A DNA stretch of 64,000 bases from the NCBI RefSeq assembly GCF_004803635.1, contig NZ_SSWX01000004.1, positions 1-64,000 on the forward strand, read 5' to 3'. This document shows positions 45,507-55,714 of this stretch, piece by piece (positions within the stretch are counted from its first letter, which is position 1; every line of letters begins with the position of its first letter). A program made the translations under genes and the position numbers. This DNA comes from Lampropedia aestuarii. Lineage in GTDB: Bacteria; Pseudomonadota; Gammaproteobacteria; Burkholderiales; Burkholderiaceae_C. The notes under the pieces were generated by a model. It made no database searches, was not told the DNA's origin, and saw only the letters and a list, made by a program, of their open reading frames with translations.

Positions 45507-48500
45507 ATGCCATCTTCCTCCATCGCTCCGGGCCTTGTGGCCTTGCACAGCAACCGCACCGAAAAGCTGGCCCAGGCCTTGGCGCATTGGACACAGCAGC
45601 ACCCACTGGGCGTGCTTGAGCAAGAGGTGTTTCTGGTGCAAAGCAATGGCATGGCCGAGTGGCTGAAAATGGTCTTGGCGCAAGAGCTGGGCATCAGCGC
45701 CTCCGTACAGGTCGAACTGCCTGGGCGCTTTGCCTGGCGCATGTACCGCCAGATCCTGGGCGCCGAACAAGTCCCCTACCAGACGCCGCTGGACAAGCCC
45801 GAAATGCTCTGGCAGCTGATGCGCCTGCTGCCGCAGTTGCAAGCGCATGGCGCAGCCGGTTTACCCACCAATGGCAATGCCCAGCTATGGCAACCGCTGC
45901 AACACATGCTGCACAGCCAAGGCAGTGCGCCGTCTGCCCACACCACCTACCAATTGGCGTTGCGCATCGCCGACTTGTTTGACCAATACCAGGTCTACCG
46001 CCCAGACTGGCTGCAAGACTGGGCTGGCGGCCAAGACCATTTGGCCAAATTCAGCCCATTGCACTTGCACCAAGCTGTGCAAGCCGAGGCCATGCCGATT
46101 GATGCTGACCGCCTGTGGCAGCCCGCGCTGTGGCGCTTATTGCTGGCCACGCAAAGCCCCGAACAAGCCCAGGCCATTCGGCCCACGCTGCATGCGCGTG
46201 CCTTGCAAGCCTTGCAGCAAGCAGGGAGCGAACCGCACTGGGCCGCGCCACTGCCACGGCGCGTGAGCTTGTTTGGCATGTCGCACGTGGCATTGCCGAT
46301 CATGGAATTGCTCACGCACATGGCGCATTTCAGCCAGGTGCTGATGGCCATCCCCAACCCTTGCCAGGAATACTGGAGCGACGCACTGGATGGGCGCGAG
46401 CTGTTTGCCCGCATGCACAAGCAAATGCATCGGCGCGCCCAGATGGGCCAGAAAAAGCACGCCGACACGCTGGCCAATACGCCGCTGCATGCAATGCACG
46501 CGCACGCCAACCCGCTGCTGTCCATGTGGGGCAGACAAGTGCGCGATTTCATTCGCCTGCTGGAGCATTACGAGCAACAAGCAGGCAGCCATGCCGAGCT
46601 GGGCCGCGCCGAGTTGTACGACGCGCCCAACCCAGAGGCCAATTTATTGCAACAGGTCCAGGAGCAAATTCGCGATCTGACGCCGCTGAGCGAGCCGATC
46701 ACCACCGACATTGCCGCGAGCGACCACAGCATTTACTTCCAATGCACGCACAGCCCAGTGCGCGAAGTCGAAGCCTTGCATGACCACCTGCTTGATCTGA
46801 TGAACCCGGCCAGCACGCACCACACACCGCTGGTGCCACGCGAAGTGGTGGTGATGGTGCCCGACATCCACCAGTACGCGCCGCTGATTGAGGCCATTTT
46901 TGGCCAGTACGAGCGCCAAGACAGCCGCTACATTCCATTCGATATTGCCGACTTGGACGCCCAAAGCCATAGCAGCCTGGTGCAGGCGCTGGAGTGGCTG
47001 ACCCAATTGCCCGAGCAACGCGCCAGTCTGGCCGACCTGGCCGACTTGCTGCGCGTGCCCGCGATTGCGCAGCGCATTGGTCTGGGTGAAGAAGACGTGG
47101 CCCAATTGCACGACTGGATGCAAGGCAGCGGCATCCGCTGGGGCATTGATGCGGCGCATCGTGAGCAATTGGGCATCCACGCGATGGGCGAGCAAAACAC
47201 CGCCTGGTTTGGCCTGCAGCGCATGCTGCTGGGCTACGCCAGCGATGCACCGTGGGCGGGCACCGAGCCGTATGAAGAAGTCGGCGGGCTGGCCGCCGCC
47301 CATGTCGGTGCCTTGGCCTATCTGATTGACCAGTTGCAACGCTGGCAAACGACGCTGGCCAGCCCGGCCAGCCCTAACGAATGGGCCGAGCGCTGGCGCG
47401 CACTGCGCAGTGCCTTTTTTACACCGGTCGATGAAGCCGACATTGCAGCCATCAAACTGACCGAAGTGGCTTTGCAGCAATGGCTGAGCGCGACCGAGCA
47501 AGCCGACTTCGCGCAAGCCCTGCCCCTGAGCGTCGCGCGCCATGCGTGGCTGAGCCAATGGCAGGCACCGCAGAACCTGCAGCGTTTCCATGCTGGTGGC
47601 GTGACCTTTTGCACCTTGCTGCCCATGCGCGCCATCCCGTTTCGCGTCGTGTGCTTATTGGGCATGAACGAGGGCGTGTACCCACGCCGCGCCACGCCCA
47701 ATGAAATGGATTTGATGCGCACACCCGGTGTGCTGCGCGCAGGCGACCGCAGCCGCGCACAAGACGACCGCCAGCTGATGCTCGAAGCCCTGCTGTCGGC
47801 GCGCGAGCAGCTGTTCATCAGCTGGGTCGGCCGCAGCGTGCGCGACAACACCGAGCGTCCACCGTCCTTGCTGGTAGCCCAATTGCGCGACTACCTGAGC
47901 CAACGCTGGAGTCCACAATTGGTGGCCGAGCGCACGATCGAGCACCCGCTGCAGCCGTTTAATCCGCGCTACTTCAGCGCCATGGCCAGCACTGCTGCAT
48001 CCGCTGCGCCCGCGCTGCATACCTGGGCCGATGAATGGCGGCCACGGCAAGCCCAAGCCCTTAACGCCCCAATGGCTCAGCCCTACAGCGACCATGATTG
48101 GACAGCCCCCCAATCACCGGCCGCGCTGCCCACTGCCAGCGGCGCAGGCGATGCCGCACGCAGCTGGAGCATCAGCCAATTGGCCCAAGTGTGGCGCAAC
48201 CCCGTGCAGCAATGGTTTGCCGCACGCTTGCAGACGCGCTTTAACGAGCTGCCGCTGCTGCTGGACGAACGCGAGCCACTGAGCCTTGACGGCTTACAAC
48301 GCTGGCAACTGTTTGAGGGCATGGCGCAAACGCTGGCGCCGCGCATCAACGCAGACAGCACGCCCGAACACATGCAACAATGGGCCGCGCAGTATTTTGA
48401 GCGCCTGCAACGCAGCGGCCAATTGCCACTTGGAGCCTTGGCCCGCCAATGGCAAAGTGAATGGCTGCAGGACTGCAGCTTTTTCCTGCACGAGTGGTTG

Positions 48501-49181
48501 CAGGCAGTGCACGAATGGCCATATACCGAGGCGCAGCGCCAGGCACTGCAATGGCCGGCGCAGCAACCCAGCGTTGAAGACTGGAGCCCAGCATTGCGCC
48601 TGCACGCAACCAGCCAGCCAGCCAGCGGTTTGTATTTGGACGTTCACGCCCACACGATTTTGCAAAAACCCCAAGGCCCGCTGAAAGTACGCAGCCTATT
48701 GCGTCCCTGGTTGCAAGCGGTACTCCTGGCCGCACATGACGAACCACAAGGGCATGCTACACGGCTGGTGGCACTGGATGCGGTACTGGAGATACAGCCG
48801 CTGGAGCCCGGCTTAGCACGCGAATGGCTGCACAGCATCGTTGCCATTGCCGAGCAAGCCGTGCGCACGCCGCTGCCGTTTGACTTGACGACTGCATTGA
48901 GCTGGTGGCAAATGTTTGAGGGCCAGCCGCCCGTGGGCGAGACGGCGGCACTGGCCAGCGACACCGAGACAGCCCTCAAAGCCCTGCAGGCGGCCCGCCA
49001 GACCTATGACGGAGGGCACTTTGCAGGGCAGGTGCAGCGCAATCCCTACATTGCGCGTTTGTGGCCGCAATTCGATGACCTGCTCGCCACACAAGCCTTT
49101 GAAGCTTGGGCCAGCCTCATGCTGGCACCACTGCAGCACTGGATCGACACCTGCGTCGCAGTGCGCTATGCGCCGCAGTAA
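45507..49181 (+). CDS. recC: Exodeoxyribonuclease V gamma subunit RecC
   Basis: The inactive-helicase subunit of RecBCD, which scans for Chi during double-strand-break repair. Family features include VQSNGMAEWLKM and FAWRMYR near the N-terminus, PFRVVCLLGMNEGVYPR, and SISQLAQVWRNPVQQW with FARL-like elements in the C-terminal third. Length from the ATG at 45507 is 1224 residues, somewhat long; the frame is open 177 bases upstream. recB and recD are not next to it, although in most bacteria the three genes are adjacent. Confidence 0.92.
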   Translation: MPSSSIAPGLVALHSNRTEKLAQALAHWTQQHPLGVLEQEVFLVQSNGMAEWLKMVLAQELGISASVQVELPGRFAWRMYRQILGAEQVPYQTPLDKPEMLWQLMRLLPQLQAHGAAGLPTNGNAQLWQPLQHMLHSQGSAPSAHTTYQLALRIADLFDQYQVYRPDWLQDWAGGQDHLAKFSPLHLHQAVQAEAMPIDADRLWQPALWRLLLATQSPEQAQAIRPTLHARALQALQQAGSEPHWAAPLPRRVSLFGMSHVALPIMELLTHMAHFSQVLMAIPNPCQEYWSDALDGRELFARMHKQMHRRAQMGQKKHADTLANTPLHAMHAHANPLLSMWGRQVRDFIRLLEHYEQQAGSHAELGRAELYDAPNPEANLLQQVQEQIRDLTPLSEPITTDIAASDHSIYFQCTHSPVREVEALHDHLLDLMNPASTHHTPLVPREVVVMVPDIHQYAPLIEAIFGQYERQDSRYIPFDIADLDAQSHSSLVQALEWLTQLPEQRASLADLADLLRVPAIAQRIGLGEEDVAQLHDWMQGSGIRWGIDAAHREQLGIHAMGEQNTAWFGLQRMLLGYASDAPWAGTEPYEEVGGLAAAHVGALAYLIDQLQRWQTTLASPASPNEWAERWRALRSAFFTPVDEADIAAIKLTEVALQQWLSATEQADFAQALPLSVARHAWLSQWQAPQNLQRFHAGGVTFCTLLPMRAIPFRVVCLLGMNEGVYPRRATPNEMDLMRTPGVLRAGDRSRAQDDRQLMLEALLSAREQLFISWVGRSVRDNTERPPSLLVAQLRDYLSQRWSPQLVAERTIEHPLQPFNPRYFSAMASTAASAAPALHTWADEWRPRQAQALNAPMAQPYSDHDWTAPQSPAALPTASGAGDAARSWSISQLAQVWRNPVQQWFAARLQTRFNELPLLLDEREPLSLDGLQRWQLFEGMAQTLAPRINADSTPEHMQQWAAQYFERLQRSGQLPLGALARQWQSEWLQDCSFFLHEWLQAVHEWPYTEAQRQALQWPAQQPSVEDWSPALRLHATSQPASGLYLDVHAHTILQKPQGPLKVRSLLRPWLQAVLLAAHDEPQGHATRLVALDAVLEIQPLEPGLAREWLHSIVAIAEQAVRTPLPFDLTTALSWWQMFEGQPPVGETAALASDTETALKALQAARQTYDGGHFAGQVQRNPYIARLWPQFDDLLATQAFEAWASLMLAPLQHWIDTCVAVRYAPQ

Positions 49182-49381
49182 TGGGCGGCGACTGCGATGC
49201 TCAAGCGCATTGAACCTTATCCCATGCCAAGGGTCAACCAAGCAGCCAAAGAAACGTTATATTGACAAAAGCTATGCGGATCTTGCGGCTCTTGGCCATA
49301 AGAAAAATCGTGAACACGCTACAATTTGATTCGCATTGCTACGCAAACCTGCGTTGACTGCTCTCGAAAGGAACCCTCACT

Positions 49382-49657
49382 ATGACCACCCCTATGCACA
49401 CCATCCGCATGGCTGCATTGGCCGCTACGGTGGCCATTGCGGGCAGCGCCTTTGCCGAAACCATGAAAGGCCGTGTTGACGCCGTCGACAACAGCGCCAA
49501 AACCGTGCAGCTCAACGGCATCACCTTTCAAACCACTGGCAGCACCACTTTCAATGGCATTGCTGGCTTGAATGCACTCAAGCAAGGTGATCGCGTGGTC
49601 ATCGAATTCAACCGCGATGGTGCGCGCTATATTGTCACGTCCATCAGCAGCCACTAA
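49382..49657 (+). CDS. Small exported protein, DUF5666/DUF1344-like, copy 1
   Basis: A 91-residue protein with a signal peptide (cut at SAFA|ET) and a mature beta-rich domain MKGRVDAVDNSAKTVQLNGITF ... LKQGDRVVIEF in part, of the small OB-fold type. AAAGGAA precedes the ATG. A paralogue follows after 26 bp. Function is unknown; periplasmic location is expected. Confidence 0.75.
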   Translation: MTTPMHTIRMAALAATVAIAGSAFAETMKGRVDAVDNSAKTVQLNGITFQTTGSTTFNGIAGLNALKQGDRVVIEFNRDGARYIVTSISSH

Positions 49658-49683
49658 GAAACTGTGCCTTCAAGGAGAGTCGG

Positions 49684-49977
49684 ATGAGCCATTTATTTAC
49701 CCGCGTCCAACTGGTCGCGCTCGCCAGTGTGACGCTGGCAGCGTGCGCCACGCCCAGTGTGTTTGCCGAAACACTCAAAGGCAAGGTCGATGTGGCCAAC
49801 CACAGCAATAAAACGCTGGTGGTTGCGGGCATTACCTTCCAAACCACCGCTGAGACCAAGTACAACGACGCTTTGCAGTCGTTTGCCAATCTGCACCAAG
49901 GTCAAAAGGTCAGTGTGGACTTTGACCGCTCTGGCACCAATGTCTACACCGCCAAATCGATCTCGCTGGAAAAATAA
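49684..49977 (+). CDS. Small exported protein, DUF5666/DUF1344-like, copy 2
   Basis: A 97-residue paralogue of the gene before it (LKGKVDVANHSNKTLVVAGI ... LHQGQKVSVDF). The signal region contains a possible lipobox (LAAC) followed by PSVFA|ET, so either signal peptidase might act. AAGGAGAG lies before the ATG. The two genes form a short operon ended by two hairpins. Confidence 0.75.
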   Translation: MSHLFTRVQLVALASVTLAACATPSVFAETLKGKVDVANHSNKTLVVAGITFQTTAETKYNDALQSFANLHQGQKVSVDFDRSGTNVYTAKSISLEK

Positions 49978-49982
49978 GCGCC

Positions 49983-50044
49983 AACCTTCAGCTTTTGGCT
50001 GAAGGTTTCCCGCACAGCAAAACGGCCACTGATGTGGCCGTTTT
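49983..50044 (+). terminator. Double terminator hairpin
   Basis: The first hairpin, aaccttcagc / gctgaaggtt (49983-50008), is followed by a second, aaaacggccac / gtggccgtttt (50018-50044). They lie between the small-protein pair and the convergent alaS. Confidence 0.75.
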
Positions 50045-50104
50045 GCATGTGGCGGGTTACGCTGCGCTCCAGCCCGCCCTACAGAGCCGTGCCAGAGCCG
50101 TGCG

Positions 50105-52729
50105 TTAGGCGCGCTCGGCAACCCAGGCTTGCACCGAAGCCAGCGCTTGCGGCAGGGCCGTCGCATCGGTGCCGCCAGCCATCGCCATATCGGGCTTGCC
50201 ACCGCCTTTGCCGCCTACTTGCTGGGCGACAAAGTTGACCAGTTCACCGGCTTTGATGGTGCCAATCAGGTCCTTGGTCACACCGGCAGCGAGCTGCACC
50301 TTGTCACCATCGACCGCAGCCAGCACGATCGCAGCATGGCCCAGCTTGTCCTTGAGCTTGTCCATCGCATCGCGCAAGGTTTTGGCATCAGCGCCTTCGA
50401 GCTTGGCTGCCAGCACTTTGATGCCATTCACATCAGCGGCTTGCGACAGCAGTTCATCGCCTTGGCTGGATGCCAATTTGCCTTTGAGGGCGGCGATTTC
50501 TTTCTCCAACGCTTTGGCATGCTCCAGCTGGGCTTCCAAACGCGCTTGCAACTCGGCCACTGGGGCTTTGAGCGTGCGGGCTGCTTGGCTCACGGTGGCT
50601 TCGAGCTGCTGCACGTAGTCCAACGCTTTTTGGCCCGTAATCGCCTCGACACGGCGCACGCCAGCGGCCACGCCGCTCTCGGCCACCAATTTGAACAAGC
50701 CAATCTCGCCGGCGCGCTTGACGTGGGTGCCGCCGCACAATTCGCGGCTATTGGCAATGTCCACCACGCGCACGGTGTCGCCGTATTTCTCGCCAAACAG
50801 CATCATCGCGCCGGTTTCTTTGGCCGCTTCGATGTCCATCACACGGATTTCGGTGGCGCTGTCAGACAGGATTTCGGCGTTGACCAATTGCTCGATCTGG
50901 CGGATCTGCGCATCGGTCACTGGGGTGTTTTGCACAAAGTCAAAACGGGTTTTGTCTTCGTCCACCAATGAGCCTTTTTGCTGCACGTGCTCGCCCAAAG
51001 TTTCCTTCAGGGCTTTGTGCATCAAATGGGTCACGCTGTGGTTGCGGGTGGTGGCCGCGCGCAGCACCACGTCGACTTCAGCAACGACCGCATCGCCCAC
51101 TTTCAGGCTGCCTGCTTCCAGCACGCCGTGCTGGCCAAACACATCGGCCTTGATTTTCTGCGTGTCTTGCACGCGGAACAACACGCCATTGCCACGCACA
51201 TAACCACGGTCACCGACCTGGCCGCCGGACTCGGCATAGAACGGCGTGATGTCGAGCACGACCACGCCATTCTGGCCTTCTTTCAACTCATTGACGGCTG
51301 CGCCATCGGCGTACAGCGCCAGCACTTTGGCGCTTTCTTGCAGGCTGTCGTAGCCGGTGAAGGTGGTTGCGGTGCCGGTGTATTCCAGCGCGCGTTCCAT
51401 CTTGAACTTGCCAGCGGCGCGGGCTTGTTCCTTTTGCTGGTTCATCGCGGCGTTAAAGCCGTCGACATCGACCTGCACGTCACGCTCGCGCGCCACGTCC
51501 TGGGTCAAATCCAGCGGGAAGCCGTAAGTGTCGTGCAGTTTGAAGGCGACTTCGCCTGCCAAGGTGGTTTTGCCACCAGCCAGGGCGTTGTCCAGGATTT
51601 CCATGCCGTTGGCCAAGGTTTCAAAGAAACGCTCTTCTTCCTGGCGCAGCGTGTTGGCAATGTGCTCTTGCTGCTCTTTGAGTTTCGGATAGGCATCGCC
51701 CATTTGCGCGACCAGATCGGGCACCAATTTGTAGAAAAACGGGGTTTTCTGGCCCAGCTTGTAGCCGTGGCGAATCGCGCGGCGCACAATGCGGCGCTCT
51801 ACATAACCACGGCCTTCGTTGGAAGGGATCACGCCATCGGTGATCAGGAATGAAGTGGCGCGGATGTGGTCGGCAATCACCTTGAGCGAGGGATGGCTCA
51901 GATCGCTGGTGCCGGTTTCGCGGCCAGCGGCCTTGATCAGCGCTTCAAACAGGTCGATCTCGTAGTTGCTGTGCACGTGCTGCAAGATCGCAGCCAGGCG
52001 CTCCAGGCCCATGCCGGTGTCCACGCAAGGCGCAGGCAGTGGCACGACCGAGCCGTCTTCCTTCATGTCGAACTGCATGAACACGTGGTTCCAGATTTCG
52101 ATGAAGCGGTCGCCGTCTTCGTCAGGGCTGCCTGGTGGGCCGCCTGGGATGTGCGCGCCGTGGTCGTAGAAAATCTCGGAGCAAGGACCGCATGGGCCGG
52201 TATCGGCCATCATCCAGAAGTTGTCGCTCTTGTACTTGCCGCCTTTGTTGTCGCCAATGCGAATCACGCGCTCAGCTGGCAGCCCAATCACTTGGGTCCA
52301 GATGTCGTAGGCCTCGTCATCCTCATGGTAGACGGTGGCCAACAACTTCTCAGCGGGCAGTTTGTAGACCTTGGTCAGCAACTCCCAGCCCCATTCGATG
52401 GATTCGCGCTTGAAGTAGTCGCCAAACGACCAATTGCCCAGCATTTCAAAAAACGTATGGTGGCGCGCGGTGTAGCCCACGTTTTCCAAATCGTTGTGCT
52501 TGCCACCCGCACGCAAACACGCCTGCACCGAGGTGGCACGGTTGTATGGGCGCTTGTCAGTGCCCAAAAACACATCCTTGAACTGCACCATGCCAGAGTT
52601 GGTGAACATCAAGGTGGGGTCATTGCCCGGCACCAGTGAGCTCGAAGGCACCACTGTGTGGCCACGCGCGGCATAAAAATCCAAAAACGATTGGCGGATT
52701 TCAGCGACGGAAAAGCGGGGTGTTGTCAT
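50105..52729 (-). CDS. alaS: Alanyl-tRNA synthetase
   Basis: Class II aminoacyl-tRNA synthetase, 874 residues. It has the catalytic N-terminal domain ([21 protein letters not shown]-type motifs), the editing domain with HSVTHLMH and CGGTHV zinc-binding residues, and the C-terminal DHHA1/C-Ala domain rich in Gly ([16 protein letters not shown]). Length is normal. It is transcribed alone. Confidence 0.97.
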   Translation of the reverse strand: MTTPRFSVAEIRQSFLDFYAARGHTVVPSSSLVPGNDPTLMFTNSGMVQFKDVFLGTDKRPYNRATSVQACLRAGGKHNDLENVGYTARHHTFFEMLGNWSFGDYFKRESIEWGWELLTKVYKLPAEKLLATVYHEDDEAYDIWTQVIGLPAERVIRIGDNKGGKYKSDNFWMMADTGPCGPCSEIFYDHGAHIPGGPPGSPDEDGDRFIEIWNHVFMQFDMKEDGSVVPLPAPCVDTGMGLERLAAILQHVHSNYEIDLFEALIKAAGRETGTSDLSHPSLKVIADHIRATSFLITDGVIPSNEGRGYVERRIVRRAIRHGYKLGQKTPFFYKLVPDLVAQMGDAYPKLKEQQEHIANTLRQEEERFFETLANGMEILDNALAGGKTTLAGEVAFKLHDTYGFPLDLTQDVARERDVQVDVDGFNAAMNQQKEQARAAGKFKMERALEYTGTATTFTGYDSLQESAKVLALYADGAAVNELKEGQNGVVVLDITPFYAESGGQVGDRGYVRGNGVLFRVQDTQKIKADVFGQHGVLEAGSLKVGDAVVAEVDVVLRAATTRNHSVTHLMHKALKETLGEHVQQKGSLVDEDKTRFDFVQNTPVTDAQIRQIEQLVNAEILSDSATEIRVMDIEAAKETGAMMLFGEKYGDTVRVVDIANSRELCGGTHVKRAGEIGLFKLVAESGVAAGVRRVEAITGQKALDYVQQLEATVSQAARTLKAPVAELQARLEAQLEHAKALEKEIAALKGKLASSQGDELLSQAADVNGIKVLAAKLEGADAKTLRDAMDKLKDKLGHAAIVLAAVDGDKVQLAAGVTKDLIGTIKAGELVNFVAQQVGGKGGGKPDMAMAGGTDATALPQALASVQAWVAERA

Positions 52730-53023
52730 AGCAAATTCATGGGTGCTCTCATCTCAACCGCGAGATGGTGCGTGCCTTGTGCAGCGGGATGGACCCACTT
52801 ATGCAATGGCGAAACCATTGATTATAGATTTTTAGCTCTGCAATGCCCACAATATGCCAAGCAAGGCCCATGCAAGGCGCATATAATCGCGCCCAGCTGT
52901 TGTATTTGGTTCTAGGCACGTGGGCTTTTTTGTCTGCGCCGCGCAAGGCCATCAGCAAGCTAGGCGCAGTCAGTCAAGCGCAAAAAAAGCATCGCCGCAG
53001 CCACCACTTGTGCTGCGCAGCAT

Positions 53024-53097
53024 GCGGGTGTAGTTCAATGGTAGAACGCTAGCTTCCCAAGCTCGATACGCGAGTTCGATTCTCGTCACCCGCTCCA
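53024..53097 (+). tRNA. tRNA-Gly (CCC)
   Basis: A complete cloverleaf: acceptor gcgggtg / cacccgc, D arm gttc / gaac, anticodon loop TTCCCAA (anticodon CCC), T arm gcgag / ctcgt with TTCGATT, and encoded CCA. The anticodon stem has one mismatch (second pair T-C). Confidence 0.95.
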
Positions 53098-53133
53098 ATT
53101 CCAGTTTTCGGATAGTCTCGCAAAACCCCAGAT

Positions 53134-53168
53134 AGCCACCCTTCTCCCTATGAAGCGTGGCTTTTTTG
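53134..53168 (+). terminator. Terminator after tRNA-Gly
   Basis: Stem agccac / gtggct with a loop of about 17 bases and a T6 run, 37 bp after the tRNA. Confidence 0.65.
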
Positions 53169-53233
53169 TTGCCTTTCCATCTCGCAAAGACTCGCTGTAT
53201 TGCCCCAGTCTTTTCTGCGCAGGTCACGCAGCT

Positions 53234-53715
53234 AAAGCATAAGCCTCAGCGGAAATTGTCGTACCTGGCGCCTGATGCAGATGCTGGTGGTTGTATGAGC
53301 CAATTCAGTCAGCAATCCCCCGACTGACCGCGCACGTTGTAGGATTTTGACGGCTCTCACTTGCTGCGGCTCCATGGCCAGACAGGAGCGGCTGGCTGCG
53401 GCGCTTGGCAGACCACTTGAGCATGGTCGTACCAGATAAATTCTGGGCCGTTATCGCAGCGTATACAGATTGGTTTACCGCGCCATTCAATGATTGGACC
53501 CCATACGCGCGTGACCCGCTCTGCGGGCAAATACAAGTCCATCGACCCCATCCGATGATACCGGTAGCCGTGCCCAGTCGATCGGTCCGGCAGTCGTGAT
53601 TGCTGCGTGGCTTGAATCTCCAGATTGTGACAATCCCACTTCTATTGGCCGCAGTTGTGCCGGGAAATGGCCGCCGACTCAATGCCCTGCGCGCATTCGA
53701 TTGCGCTCTCTGCAA
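53234..53715 (-). pseudogene. IS3-family transposase (OrfB) relic
   Basis: On the minus strand, the segment VTRVWGPIIEWRGKPICIRC then DNGPEFI matches the integrase core of IS3-family OrfB. A second segment in another frame near 53240-53330 (IGSYNHQHLHQAPGTTISAE) matches the usual C-terminal YN..RPH..LG region. The frames are broken by indels, so the element is dead. Confidence 0.75.
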
Positions 53716-53730
53716 TTACGAGTTGTTAAC

Positions 53731-53749
53731 AATAACGATTTGTATTTTG
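53731..53749. promoter_or_regulatory. Possible Fur box upstream of the siderophore operon
   Basis: The 19 bases aataacgatttgtattttg match about 11 of 19 positions of the classic Fur consensus, in an AT-rich stretch 58 bp upstream of the NIS synthetase. The gene context supports iron control; the site itself is weak. Confidence 0.35.
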
Positions 53750-53806
53750 ATTTATCTTAACTGATGCTGTTGTGCCATTGCCCAACATGCGTGATTAGGA
53801 GTTCAC

Positions 53807-55714
53807 ATGCAAGACAAGTTGGCATCCTTGGAAAATCTGCTGCACACGCGCTGGTCGCAGGCGCTCGTTACGCCTGCATTCAAAACCCAAGGGGTCACGC
53901 TTGGGCAACTGCAAGCCGCCTTGGAGTTCGCCCGCGTACGCAGCCTGCAGCGGCTGATGCAAGCGCTGCTGCGCGAAGGCTTGATCGCGGCATCTGATGG
54001 GCACTCCAGCATTGGTGCCGGCACCATCTTCACGCTGCCTGAGCACACACGGGTTCGCTTCGAGTACCTGAGGCCGGGCGGGATGAACAGCTGGGATTTG
54101 CGCGGTCAGGTCTTTTGGCAAGCTGCTGGCCAAGCCGAACAGCCACTGCGCTGGCCTTCCCAGCTGCTGGCAGTGATGGGCCCGTCCTTGATACAACAGC
54201 CCTGCCCCCAGGCCGTCGAGCGCCTGTCCCTGGAGTTGGACGACAGCCTGATCAATGACTCGCTGTGCCTGGCCTACCACGGCTGTTGGTCACAAGCACT
54301 CTCACAGCAGTTTGGCAGAGGCAAGCTGCTCGCGGGCCTCCAGCAAATGGACGGGAGCAGCAATCCCACTTTATTGCTTGAACAATGGGGTACTTTGGGC
54401 CATCCCTGGCACCCTAACTACAAGACCAAACTCGGCCCGACTGTGGCCCAGGTGATCTACTACTCGCCGGAATTTGCCGCCCGCATCGAGGTGCGCCTGT
54501 GCGCTTTGCATCGCAGTCGCAGCCACATTGAGGCGATGCCAGGCACAGACGATTACGGGCGATGGTGGAGCCAGCACTTTCCCCAGTCGGCCAGCGCGCT
54601 GCACATCTATCTGGCCAGCCTGGGCCTGAACAGTGCCGACTACCTGCCATTGCCTGTTCACCCGTGGCAGGCTGAGGACACACTGCCCAAACAATTCTCC
54701 AAGGAAATCGCTGATCGGCTGCTGGTGATGACCGATATCACCGCCTTTGAGGCTGCGCCCACCATGTCGTTGCGCACGGTTGTGCCCAACGCCAGCCGCA
54801 CCGCACCAATGGTCAAGCTGCCTGTTTCCATGCGCCTGACAACCGCGCAACGCACCGTCTCGCCCCGTTCGGTGCGCATGGGCCCACGCGTGAGCGGGCT
54901 ATTGATGGAGATTCTTGCGCGTGCGCCTGACATCGCATCTCGCCTGGACATCATCCCCGAACGGTTAGGCCTGCATTACCTGCCAGCCACACCGGATGAT
55001 GATCTCGCACGCCATCTGAGCGTGCTGTACCGGGACAATCCGTGCAGCCGCCTTCACGCAGGTGAGACAGCCATTCCAGTGGGCAGTCTTTTTGCGACTG
55101 ACCAAGACCAGCATCCACTGCTATGCCAATGGATTCAGCTCGCAGCGGGTGCAGACGATGGCGCTGCGATGCTCGATTTCTTTGAGCGCTATACCCGCAT
55201 CGCCGTACCCGCCTTGCTCGGCCTTTACCTCCAATACGGCATTGCATTCGAAGCACACCAGCAAAACAGCTTCATGGTCATGGATGCCCTTGGCCGACCG
55301 AATCGCTTGCTGATGCGCGACTTCGGCGATATCCGCATCCACCGCGCCAGTCTGCATGCACAGGGTTTGGACCTGGACCTCTACGATCCCCACATGACGC
55401 TGCTGGACGACGACAACGTCGTGCGCGACAAGCTATTGCACACGAGCTTCATGTGCCATTTGGGCGAGCTGGTACTGCTGTGTGCACGCCATTGGCAGGT
55501 TCCCGAAGCAGCTCTGTGGCGCATGCTGGCTGACCAGGTGGTGCAATGCTTTACCGACCTCCAGGGCCATGTAGCACCCAGCCGCTGGCAACAGGAGCGC
55601 CACGCGTTGCTAGAAGCCGACTGGCCAGCCAAAGCCATGCTGCGCATGCGCTTGGCGGACTGCCAGGAGGACATCGTTGGACGGCTGGGCAATCCGCTAC
55701 GAGCGGTGGCCTGA
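53807..55714 (+). CDS. NRPS-independent siderophore (IucA/IucC-type) synthetase
   Basis: An ATP-dependent NIS synthetase of 635 residues that joins citrate or another carboxylate to an amine or alcohol to build a siderophore. Family motifs are GHPWHPNYKTKLG, LPVHPWQ, APTMSLRTVV and FEAHQQNSFMVMD with RDFGDIRIH. AGGAG lies six bases before the ATG. It is the only biosynthetic gene in the cluster, followed by an exporter and a receptor. In Legionella and Francisella a single such enzyme makes rhizoferrin from two citrates and putrescine; that product is an inference here. Confidence 0.9.
   Translation: MQDKLASLENLLHTRWSQALVTPAFKTQGVTLGQLQAALEFARVRSLQRLMQALLREGLIAASDGHSSIGAGTIFTLPEHTRVRFEYLRPGGMNSWDLRGQVFWQAAGQAEQPLRWPSQLLAVMGPSLIQQPCPQAVERLSLELDDSLINDSLCLAYHGCWSQALSQQFGRGKLLAGLQQMDGSSNPTLLLEQWGTLGHPWHPNYKTKLGPTVAQVIYYSPEFAARIEVRLCALHRSRSHIEAMPGTDDYGRWWSQHFPQSASALHIYLASLGLNSADYLPLPVHPWQAEDTLPKQFSKEIADRLLVMTDITAFEAAPTMSLRTVVPNASRTAPMVKLPVSMRLTTAQRTVSPRSVRMGPRVSGLLMEILARAPDIASRLDIIPERLGLHYLPATPDDDLARHLSVLYRDNPCSRLHAGETAIPVGSLFATDQDQHPLLCQWIQLAAGADDGAAMLDFFERYTRIAVPALLGLYLQYGIAFEAHQQNSFMVMDALGRPNRLLMRDFGDIRIHRASLHAQGLDLDLYDPHMTLLDDDNVVRDKLLHTSFMCHLGELVLLCARHWQVPEAALWRMLADQVVQCFTDLQGHVAPSRWQQERHALLEADWPAKAMLRMRLADCQEDIVGRLGNPLRAVA

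Larger units (their letters stand above)
53098..53806. other. Gap with IS3 relic upstream of the siderophore operon
   Basis: About 710 bp. It contains the tRNA terminator, a decayed IS3 transposase (53234-53715) and, near the end, a possible Fur site and the siderophore promoter. Confidence 0.5.

Noticed and set aside
53305-53715. Intact 136-codon gene on the minus strand
   Set aside because: The recognisable transposase segments lie in different frames, so this is a relic and not a functional gene.
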